A stretch of DNA of 64,000 nucleotides, from NCBI RefSeq assembly GCF_036323735.1, contig NC_086036.1:41973550-42037549 (forward strand), given 5' to 3'. The DNA is from Rattus norvegicus. Its lineage: Eukaryota; Chordata; Mammalia; Rodentia; Muridae. Made by a program: the position numbers and the translations under genes. The notes under the pieces were generated by a model. It was not told the DNA's origin. It ran no database searches and was given only the letters and a program-made list of their open reading frames with translations. Of this stretch, positions 56,150 to 64,000 are shown in pieces. How positions within the stretch are numbered: the first letter of the stretch is position 1; each line of letters begins with the position of its first letter.

Positions 56150-56713
56150 TGTGTCCTGAGTTCACCAGGCAGGTTTCTTGCAGGGGAAAAGTTGGTCCTA
56201 CCTGCAGTTCCAAGGCTCAAGTTTGCTCGTGGGGTACTGCCTAAGTCCTCTCCGCTGTGGCAGCAACCGGGAAGATCTGCGTCGCTCTTTCCAGGAGCCT
56301 CCATGCACCAGGGTTCCAGATGGCGTTCGGTGTTTTCCTCTGGCGCCTGGATGTGCACAGAGTGCAGTCTCTTCTGGTTTCCCAGGCGTGTCCGCCTCTC
56401 TGAAGGTTCAGCTCTCCCTCCCACGGGATTTGGGTGCAGAGAACTGTTTATCCGGTCTGTTTCCTTCAGGTTCCGGCAGTGTCTCAGGCGCAGGGGTCCT
56501 GCCGCTCCCGGGCCCTCCCCTACGGGAACCCAGAGGCCTTATACAGTTGCCTCTTGGGCCAGGGATGTGGGCAGGGGTGGGCAGTGTTGGTGGTCTCCTC
56601 CACTCTGCAGCCTCAGGAGTGCCCACCTGATCAGGCGGTGAGGTCTCTCTCCCACGGGGTTTGGGAGCAGAGAGCTGCTGCGGTCCGGGATCCGCCGGTG
56701 TGGGACTTCCGGT
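56150..56713 (-). repeat. L1-D 5'-UTR monomer, distal copy (564 bp present)
   Basis: The second unit. The element's 5' end falls about 41 bp short of completing it. Confidence 0.85.
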
Positions 56714-56730
56714 CAAGCTATGCTATTCTT

Positions 56731-57149
56731 AATCTGCTTAATCAAAGAAACAGTATCACTGAGTTTCTTTTAAACATATGCCATATCCTTAATAATCAAC
56801 TTCATGAAAGATGTTGCTACTAGCATGTAAGAATTATATTGTTTAAAGAAAATGTGCTTCGATAGCTAAATGCAGAGTCTTCAAGACAGTTTAAGATCAC
56901 CCAAATGGTTAGTCTAACCACTTGGACATATTAGACAGTCATCTTTGGAAATGATAGAAATGACTATTACGTTAACTGTTATCCCATGATACTGTGTCCC
57001 AGCCCTGCCTTTGTGTGTTCTGCACTTTGCTAGACTCATTCATTGCCAGTTTGCCCCAGTTAAAATATGAATTTGAATTTTTAATGTTTTAGTAGAAATA
57101 TGGCTTTCTGTATAAATAAAATTGATATTTCAGAGCATTCTCCTAGGGA
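56731..57149. other. Unassigned non-coding sequence
   Basis: Nothing recognised. Confidence 0.5.
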
Positions 57150-57165
57150 GCCTACAGATTTCTTT

Positions 57166-57336
57166 CTTTTTTAAAAAAATATGTATTTTATTTATATGAG
57201 TACACTGTACACTGTGACTGTCTTCAGAGCCCTTTACATATGTTTGTGAGCCACCATGTGGTTGCTGGTAATTGAACTCAGGGTCTCTGGAAGAATAGTC
57301 AGTGCTCTTAACCACTGAGTCATCTTCTCCAGTCCT
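57166..57336 (-). mobile_element. B2-type SINE
   Basis: The complement reads GACTGGAGAAGATGACTCAG, GTTAAGAGCACTGACTATTC, AACCACATGGTGGCTCACAA and GTACACTGTGTAC-like words, and then an A/T-rich tail. GCCTACAGATTTCTTT (57150-57165) and GCCTACATATTTCTTT (57337-57352) form a 16-bp target duplication with one mismatch. Confidence 0.92.
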
Positions 57337-57352
57337 GCCTACATATTTCTTT

Positions 57353-58159
57353 ATCTTCATAACAAACTGTAAAATTAATATTAGAACACTACTTACCTTC
57401 GGTAGTATGGTGGATACTCTGTACGAGGTGCACTTGAAGAGGGTTCAAGCTTCTCTGTAAGGAGCGGAACTCTTAGTCCAGTGGAAAGTGCTCAGGATGG
57501 CTTATAGGGGAATCAGTAAAGATCACAAAATGGCCCGGGTCAGGTTCACTGATGGGCTTGTCTGTTGACCCGTGAATCCCAATAATGTTTTTTGTTACAT
57601 GACTCAGTAACTACTAGGAGGTTTTCTGTCACAGGCAGTGTGAACTGTCCGAGGAACAATTTCCGGCTAATGTTTTATTAGACTGGTTATAAGTAATTCT
57701 TTTTAAGTAATTCCTTTCCTCCAGAAAACTGCCTTTCATCTTGGTATGAAAAATTCAAGGGGAAGCATCCTTTTAAAACTCTGGGCTGCTGCTGAATTTT
57801 GTACGACTTGAGTTATACTGATTTTGAGAGACTGTGAATGTATTCAAATGAAGTGATGGTGGCACCTGCGAACATGTTTTTAGATTTGCTAAACGCACCT
57901 TGATTGGAGCTAAGACAGTGACTGTGAAACAACAGCGGCTTCATTTTTCACCTTGTAATTGTGCCCAGTTACCTTTTGTGGCATCTGCTGATATGCTTCT
58001 CAGTTGGAGTTGATTTTATCCATGTAAGTCAGGTGTGACAGGTTAAGCAATACTGTTGACTCATAAACGTGCAAAATTATTTTATGAAAATTTTCTTTAA
58101 TAAACAGATGTCCTCTGTTCATAATTTGGCTATGTAACACAAAGCAGATCATCAGTCTC
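57353..58159. other. Unassigned non-coding sequence
   Basis: No gene or repeat is supported. Confidence 0.5.
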
Positions 58160-58400
58160 CATTAATATACCAATGACATCCTTCACAGAACTAGAAAACA
58201 CAATCCTAAATTATTATAGAAGCACAAATGATCTTAAATAGTCAAAGAAGTCTTCAACTAAAAAAAAAAAATCACAATTGGAGCCACCTTAATGCCTAAC
58301 TTCAGTGTATACTCAGAGCTGTCTAACCCAAACATGGTGTTGGCACAAAGACAGACTGAAGGCAGTGTGTCAAAATAGAGATCCCCCACACAGGGTCATC
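58160..58400 (+). pseudogene. Old L1 ORF2 fragment, plus strand
   Basis: CCAATGACATCCTTCACAGA, ACTAGAAAACACAATCCTAA and ATGGTGTTGGCACAAAGACA follow the order of the ORF2 thumb/C-terminal coding region of mammalian L1, but with many substitutions, small gaps and an A-run insertion. It is much older than L1-A to L1-D and lies in the opposite orientation. Confidence 0.65.
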
Positions 58401-58424
58401 TCTACAGAAGCACACACACACCCT

Positions 58425-58720
58425 TAGTCTCTTTGGTTGCTGTGAGGAAACACTGACCAAAAGCAACTTGGACAAGAAAAGGGTTCACGTAAAGTCTCAC
58501 TTAACCTTCCAGGTCTCACTCAAAAGTGTGGGAGGTAACAGCAGGAACTTGAAGCAGAGAACGTGGAGAAATGCTGCTTGCTGGCTGAATCAGAGGCTTC
58601 ACTTAGAGCCAAGACCACCCACAGCAGGCTGAGATCTCTTAGTTAGCAATCAAGACGGTGACCCATAGCCTTGGCTAAAGCCAGCTAGTCTGGACAAGGC
58701 TTCCCTCTCAGCTGACTTTA
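58425..58720 (+). repeat. Rodent dispersed repeat (family unassigned), copy 3
   Basis: It begins TCTCTTTGGTTGCTGTGAGG, AAACACTGACCAAAAGCAAC and TTGGACAAGAAAAGGGTTCA, related to the heads of the elements at 30100 and 33662. It contains GCAGGAACTTGAAGCAGAGA. Diverged and non-coding. Confidence 0.5.
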
Positions 58721-59227
58721 GACTGTATCAAGATGGCAGTTAAAGCTAACTAGGAAATCAACAAGGGATGCTAGGCAAACTGGAGATACACACTCAGAAA
58801 ATTGAAACTTGACTCCTATCCCTCACCACAAAAATGGATGAACAATCTAAACGCAAGATTTAAAATTACTAGAAAAAAACAGAAGTAACTTTTCAAGACA
58901 TTGGTTAGTTCAGGTACTGAATTTCTGAACCTTAACATTACAGGAAATGAAGAAATTGTAACTTCTGGTACTACAATAAACCAAAGGATTCTGGGTAACA
59001 GAATCAACCAGTAGAGTGAACACAAAGTCTGTAAAACAAAAGAAAATGTTGTCGACTGTTTGCATCACTGTTAATATCCAGAATTATTACAAATTCCAAA
59101 TAATTCCAAACCAAAAATGCCATCCAATAAAAAAAAAGGGGGCAAAATAATACAGATAAATGCTTCTTGGAAGAAAAAAAAATGGCCAACAAATACATGA
59201 AAAGAAGACAACAACCATGAACCCTCA
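58721..59227. other. Unassigned non-coding sequence
   Basis: Nothing recognised. The minus-strand frames 58816-59025 and 59004-59297 have no domain. Confidence 0.5.
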
Positions 59228-59390
59228 AAGCTGGAAGCTGTTGGAAGCTCATGCCCATAATCCAGCACTCAGGAGGCTGAGGCAGGAGGATTTTCATGAG
59301 TTTGAGCCTTGACTATATATAGTGAGTACCAGGTTAGCTTGGGCTGCAGTGTGAAACCACATCTCAAGAAACAGAACAAATTTTAAATAA
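59228..59390 (+). mobile_element. B1 SINE, diverged
   Basis: GGAAGCTCATGCCCATAATC, CAGCACTCAGGAGGCTGAGG, CAGGAGGATTTTCATGAGTT and TACCAGGTTAGCTTGGGCTG are B1 core words in order, ending in an A-rich tail. Confidence 0.85.
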
Positions 59391-59499
59391 AGTGAGGTAC
59401 TAGCTTACTCTTGAAATAAATCTTATCAGAAACAAACAAGTAGCATGCAGGAAAGATGTGAAGAAAAAGGAGCTTTTATAAGCACTGCCACTGGCAGTG

Positions 59500-59625
59500 T
59501 AGACGCGCACAATTATGGAGCCTGAAGTTCCTCAAGAAATTAAAAAGTGTTGGATGTAAGGCAGAAGCAGGCAGATTGTGAGTCCAAGGCCAGCTGAGAT
59601 GCCTAAGGGTCAGGTGAGCAGTAGC
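59500..59625 (+). repeat. Old L1-like scrap and B1 fragment
   Basis: GAAGTTCCTCAAGAAATTAA resembles old L1 ORF2. It is followed by a partial B1 (GGCAGAAGCAGGCAGATTGT, GAGTCCAAGGCCAGC). Short and diverged. Confidence 0.5.
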
Positions 59626-61034
59626 TTAAGAAAGCGGCAGACGTGGCCTAAGAACCCAAGTCTAACAAAGCAGCACCTGATGGACCAAACACAGCAGAGG
59701 GGCTGACGTGTTGTCAGCCTCTTCTCCTTTTAAGCACCATTTTTAACTGGTCAGCAGGTAATTATTAGTTCACACTCTTTATTACAGTATCAACATGCCT
59801 TGTTAAAAACAAAAGATGAAGGCTCAGTATATTTCACAAATGGAAAAAATACATATATACCTGTTTTCAAGGCATGTGTGTCATTACATAAGTAATTAAT
59901 TATTTTACAGTTTATCTGAAGAAGTTCATAAGGTACTTTGTGTCTAGTTAGATATGCTGTGAGAAGATTTCCTAGTAAAATGAAATGTCTGCAGACCTGC
60001 AAAGACTGCTGTTGCCTGCTTGTCTTTAAGTGGCCAGTTAGAGCTTCTTGTCTTTGTAACAGCCCAGAAGCAGTTTCCTGTGTCCTGCTACCATTTAGAC
60101 TCAAAGAGACTTCTTCCCGACTCCATAAGAGGAATTCAGAGAGCCCTTTACAGTCAGCGCTCTGCAGGTGAAATTAGCCTGTTGGGTCTGTTTTCAGAAC
60201 CCAAGACTGTTTGCTGGATAATTGATAACTTGATCTGTGTGTAAATTATTTACAACTGAATGTAGTTCCACACAAATTGCTTCATTTAAATGCACCGTTG
60301 CTGGACATATTGGTAGCTTCTCCATTTGTACACTGAATTATACTGTACTTCAAACATGCACATAAGCAGTCTGTAGTGCCTCCAATTCCCTTGCTCTACA
60401 ATACTTTACCCTTCATCAAAGGTGTATGCATTAGATCATTTGCACCTTAGAGAATTCATATGTGAACTAATAGTATTTTTCTGTGTGTCTTTGCTTTAAT
60501 AATTATTACAGATTTGAAACTTTTCTTCAGTATGGCCTATTTCCTTTTGTTTTGTTGTTTTGTTTTTAACAAGTGGTGTTTCAAATACCCAGCTTATGGG
60601 CACCTGTGAGTTAGCATAAGTGACTAGTACAGCAGTCAATGACAGTCTCTGCCCTTACCTGCTACTAATCCCATGAAGGCTCTCCTGTTTCCTCCAATTC
60701 TACTGTTAGAATTTCCCTTTCTTCTTCTGCCTCCACTGACTCTGGCTTCTGCAGCCTTGTCCACCTGGGCCCCAGCCTCTCCAACTATGACAGCTGGGGA
60801 GCTGCTTTACTTCCTGCTCTCCCTCTAACAGGGATCCTGACCTTTCAGACATATTAGCCTCAAATTATTAGCTTCTGGGTTTTGTTCATTACTCTATCTC
60901 TTCTGTAAATATAGTCCTCATTTTCTAGGGGAAAAATATTTTCTTTACTCAATTCTTCCTTAATTATATTATATAGCACTAAAATTCAGACATTCATCTT
61001 CTATGTATAGTTTATTTTAGTGGACTATCTATAT
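59626..61034. other. Unassigned non-coding sequence
   Basis: No gene is recognised. Overlapping frames on opposite strands near 59790-60244 have no domain. Confidence 0.5.
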
Positions 61035-61140
61035 AAATAAAATGGCTACATATACATATATAATTATATATAATACAGTATATATAATTTTCATAATTAT
61101 ATATAGTATAGCATATATATAATTCTACATAATAAAACCC
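61035..61140. repeat. AT-rich alternating tract with palindromic potential
   Basis: Repeated TATATA, ATTATATA and TAATTATATA words lie within about 105 bp of nearly pure A/T sequence. Confidence 0.8.
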
Positions 61141-62669
61141 CTAGAAATAGAAAAATTAGATAAATGCATATACGTTCTTGTATTTTTTTCTGATTTTATA
61201 TTGACCACTATAGAGTTAAATCATATAATTAGGCAGATTATTTAAAGTATATAGGAAACGTAACTGCTTAGTGGTCTAACCAGAAAGTTTTTCATGGGAC
61301 AGTTTTCCTTGATGATAATTCTGAGAAAATATACTATCTGCAAGGCAAATTTATTCTCTACATTCTTATATATAGTCATTTTAGAACACTCATACTCTCC
61401 AATTAGGTATATGGCAGACACTAAATATTTGAGTAAAAATGAAGATTTAACTATTTTTGCTTAACTTCTCAACTAATTCCCAATTTTCTTAATTTTGCTT
61501 ATGAAAAGTGAAGGGAAAATTTGCCTACTTGATTTTTTTCAAGGTACTTTTTTTTTTTAGAACTTATTTTTGCATACCATGAGTTTGTGGTTTCTGATGA
61601 CTTTTCCCCTGTGACCCAAGGATGTAACTCCCAGTTTCCCTCCTTTTCTGAGAGTTCCATGCATGTTAGATCAGCAGTTATCAACTAGGCCTATTCACTC
61701 TGGGCTCTTAGAATACGTGTATTCCCTGTTTTCTGGAGGAATTGGTATTCTGAAGGAAAATTGTATGCTTAAGTTCCTGTCTATTTTACGTTATGCCTGT
61801 TCATCACCGGGCGAGGGGTGGGGTGGTTATTTTCTGGTTCTTGTGTAATTATCTTTTAAATTGTTAGCATTTTTCCTTGCCTCAAAAATTAAATCTAATA
61901 ACCTTTTTCTTGAATCTCTATGTGATTGAATGGTCAAAAGACAAACAGTGTTAAAGGGCAGCTTAGTATTAATTGGTTTTTAAGTAGTTGAGGAAGGAGA
62001 TAGGTTTCCTGGAATTATTTAACCATCTGGTTTCTTTGTGACTTGACCTAGCTGGGCAGTAGTCCTTGGAGGCGATTACATAGTTGTTAGAATTGAACCC
62101 ACTTTGATACAGTTGTAAAGCATATGCGGCCTCAGGAAACAGTTCTAGATTTAGCTGTAGGATGGAAACAAAGCTCACAGTGTTGGGTGTTGGGCAACTT
62201 TTCCTGAAGTTACTTTTGCTGGTAGGCGGAAAGAGATTGTGGTGCTGAGCGTCTGCCCAGGGAGCCTGCTTCCTCGGCTCTTTACGAAAAGGCCTGGAGC
62301 TGTCTTTCGCCAAGGGAATTTTTCTTTTTTTTCTGTGATTATCTTTCCCACCCAGTTATCGTTCTCTTTTTCTAGGTAACTTCTGAACTTTTGTAAACCT
62401 ATCCTCCATTTGTCTTCCTTATCCTTTTTCCAGTGGTTTCTGGAGAATCTCTTGCCTTTATCCTCTCATTTGACAGGTCTTTAACTGATTCTTTTTAATA
62501 TTCAACTACATTTTTAGTTAGAATTTCATCATTTCTATTTTTAAAAATTTGAGCTGTGTTTTTTGTTTGTTTTTATTTTTTTTCAAAAACATATTGCTCC
62601 TTTTTATTTCTTGTTAGGTATCCTTTCGAAGTTTAAGGCTTTTTGTGATAGCGATGGGTTTTTTTTTCT
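61141..62669. other. Unassigned non-coding sequence
   Basis: Nothing recognised. The frame at 61969-62313 (minus, 114 residues) has no recognised domain. Confidence 0.5.
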
Positions 62670-62702
62670 TTGTTTTGTTTTGTTTTGTTTTGTTTTGTTT
62701 TT
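62670..62702. repeat. TTTTG pentanucleotide repeat
   Basis: About six tandem TTTTG units. Confidence 0.93.
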
Positions 62703-63184
62703 ATCTAGTCCGCAGGTTCTTTGTTGTGTTTGCGCTGTGAAATCCTGCTAGGCTTCCCTCACATGTTTGTTGATCTTCCTTGTTATATGTTATATGAATT
62801 GAGAGGCTACACTGAGCAGCCATTTTACACCTGGAGATTTTTTTGTTCTTTAACGGAGATCAGAACCCTTCTTTACTTCATAGGTTTTGTAGAGTCTCCT
62901 TAGACAAGTCTTCATCCAACCACTGCAGATCAGGAGCAGGCCTGGCTGAGAGCCCTTTGCTGAGGACCACAGCATAGGGTTTGAGTTCCTTTCATGTAGC
63001 TATTGCCAGCTCTTTCTGTCTGTAATCCTTCTCCCTGTTCTGGATCTCCCCACTGCCAGAAATCATGGTTGAATACATAATGTATACCTGTTTTTACTGA
63101 TCAGTCATGGACTTTGTACAGCTCATTCTCCTTTGACTTGTAGTTTACAGAATTTCTTCAAACTGTCTAATTAGAAGTAGCAGT
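62703..63184. other. Unassigned non-coding sequence
   Basis: Nothing recognised. Confidence 0.5.
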
Positions 63185-63397
63185 CTTTTTTTCCCCTTAG
63201 CTAGGTTCTCTTATATCTCAAACTGGCTTTGCACTTACTTTGTAGTTGAGTGTATGATCTTTATTCTTCTGCCTCCACCCAAGTGCTGGATTGCAGGAAT
63301 GAGCTACCTTGCCGGATTTATGTGGTGCTGGGGTTGGAACCCAGGGCTTTGTGCATGTTGGGTTAGGATTCTACCAATTGAGCTACACCCCAGGCCC
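63185..63397 (-). mobile_element. B4-type SINE (ID-like head fused to B1-like body)
   Basis: On the minus strand an ID-like head (complement of 63323-63396, which reads GTGCTGGGGTTGGAACCCAG and CAATTGAGCTACACCCCAGG on the plus strand) is followed by a B1-like body (complement of about 63200-63320, with CTGCCTCCACCCAAGTGCTG). This head-body order is the B4/ID_B1 arrangement. Confidence 0.8.
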
Positions 63398-63404
63398 AAT
63401 AGGA

Positions 63405-63516
63405 TGTATTTCCTTTTTCTTTGTTTCTTTCTTTGTCTGTGTCTGTCTGTCTGCCATCTCTCTCTCCCTCCCTCCCTCCCCTCCCCTCCCTCCTTTCCTC
63501 CTTCCCTTTCTCTTTT
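63405..63516. repeat. TC-rich low-complexity tract
   Basis: TCTG units are followed by CTCCCTCCCTCCCTCCCCTC and related words. Confidence 0.88.
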
Positions 63517-63519
63517 CTA

Positions 63520-63650
63520 ATTTAACACAGGGTCTCACTATATAGCTCTGGTTTTCCTGGAACTCATGATGTAGACAGACTGGCCTCACAAATTCAGAGA
63601 TCCACCTGCTTCTGCCTCCTAAGTGCTGGGATTAAAGCCACCTCCAACCT
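63520..63650 (-). mobile_element. B1 SINE
   Basis: On the plus strand CAGGGTCTCACTATATAGCT, TTTTCCTGGAACTCATGATG, AGACTGGCCTCACAAATTCA and CCTAAGTGCTGGGATTAAAG form a nearly complete antisense B1. Confidence 0.92.
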
Positions 63651-63911
63651 CCTTTTAAAGTTGCATTGCTTTGACTTTGAAGGGAAAGTGAAGAGGCAGA
63701 TGTGCCCTTGTCTCTTCTGTGATCCATTTTCTTTAAAAATTAAATCTAAAAGCACAGTATGAAATTGAGAAGCCAAAAAGATGATGAAATCATCTTAATG
63801 AAATCTTATATAAATATATTTGAAAATGACAAAAATGTGCTGTTCGTAATACTTATTATGTAGGTCATTATTCAGAATTCATTTCTATTATGACTTCATT
63901 TTTTTCCCCAG
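63651..63911. other. Unassigned, ending in a candidate splice acceptor
   Basis: AT-rich sequence ends in a T/C tract (63899-63909) and AG at 63910-63911. Confidence 0.45.
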
Positions 63912-64000
63912 GAAAAGAAGTTGAACCTAATTATTTTAACAAAATGTATTGGACAGTATTTATTATTGGTAATTCTGTTCAAGAAGAAATTGCCTCAGGG
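63912..64000 (+). CDS. Candidate 5' part of a host exon, cut by the window end
   Basis: A strong polypyrimidine tract ending CCCCAG at 63911 precedes sequence that stays open to the last base. In one frame (codons from 63914, leaving a 2-nt split codon at the acceptor) the 29 residues begin KEVEPNYFNKMYW and end SVQEEIASG, a mixed composition typical of globular protein. A second frame is also open but low in complexity (rich in L, I and K), and the third stops at once. I do not recognise the protein. An open stretch of this length arises by chance fairly often, so the call rests on the acceptor and composition together. Confidence 0.38.

Larger units (their letters stand above)
49698..56713 (-). 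mobile_element. L1-D: full-length rat LINE-1 with both ORFs intact
   Basis: A 7.0-kb minus-strand L1 is flanked by a perfect 17-bp target duplication, CAAGCTATGCTATTCTT, at 49681-49697 and 56714-56730. In transcript order it has two 5'-UTR monomers (55545-56713), ORF1 (54305-55357), a 59-bp spacer, ORF2 (50418-54245), a 3' UTR with a G-rich tract and an A tail of 16-18 nt. The tail junction lacks the AACTT seen at the 3' ends of the other copies, yet still reads CAATAAA in the sense direction. All sequence-level requirements for retrotransposition are visible. Activity itself is not shown by sequence. Confidence 0.97.
55358..56713 (-). promoter_or_regulatory. L1-D 5' UTR: internal promoter with two tandem monomers
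   Basis: This GC- and CpG-rich region contains a direct tandem repeat. Sequence at 55546-56108 recurs at 56151-56713 with a 605-bp period (for example GAGTTCACCAGGCAGGTTTC at both 55553 and 56158). The few differences seen are largely C/T or G/A, consistent with CpG decay. In rat L1 the left end is a CpG island with RNA polymerase II promoter activity (established for the family). The long plus-strand open frames in each monomer are a by-product of GC richness. Confidence 0.88.

Noticed and set aside
55472..56823. Plus-strand frames of 108-173 residues, duplicated at 55573 and 56178, with a minus-strand pair at 55526 and 56026
   Set aside because: They lie in the CpG-rich tandem 5'-UTR monomers. 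Their duplication follows the 605-bp DNA repeat, and base composition explains the lack of stops.

Overview
This is mammalian nuclear DNA, almost certainly from rat (Rattus). It carries several BC1-derived ID SINEs with A tails and target-site duplications (TSDs), rat-type LINE-1 elements with about 600-bp 5'-UTR monomers and a G-rich 3' UTR, and B1, B2 and B4-type SINEs. There is no bacterial or viral genome organisation, no operon, no CRISPR array and no rRNA gene. Low coding density, high repeat density and one candidate splice acceptor/exon at the right edge suggest the interior of a long intron, or intergenic DNA, of a plus-strand host gene.

Layout: 218-694 is a probable solo LTR. 2904-9534 is a near-full-length but broken L1 (L1-A), with an ID inserted in its ORF1. 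9549-24400 is mostly single-copy-looking DNA with old SINE, LTR-like and L1-like remnants and microsatellites. 24435-25330 is an old L1-type 3' region with a nested ID. 26073-26490 is a plus-strand L1 3' end. 27539-28945 is a 5'-truncated L1 (L1-B). 28964-34226 holds dispersed repeats, a B2 and a CA repeat. 34242-39908 is L1-C, with an internal 5' deletion. 40266-40298 is a 33-bp L1 micro-insertion with a perfect TSD. An ID at 42165-42268 duplicated a CRE-like palindrome, and another ID lies at 45940-46035. 48430-49535 is a SINE split by a later insertion. 49698-56713 is a full-length L1 (L1-D) with intact ORF1 (350 aa) and ORF2 (1275 aa), two 5'-UTR monomers and a perfect 17-bp TSD. From 56731 to the end there are B2, B1 and B4 SINEs, old L1 fragments and AT-rich DNA, then the candidate exon at 63912-64000.

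The only intact protein-coding genes are ORF1 and ORF2 of L1-D, which together would form the L1 ribonucleoprotein that drives target-primed reverse transcription. The most informative structural observation is a tract of about 2.35 kb shared by L1-A and L1-C. The two differ at only two positions there, including the same frameshifts, while their flanks differ much more. This suggests gene conversion between elements 31.4 kb apart, or an assembly artefact. Almost all young L1, ID and B2 copies lie on the minus strand, which fits an intron of a plus-strand gene. I did not find a previously undescribed biological system. Repeat family names are from memory of the families and were not checked against a library.
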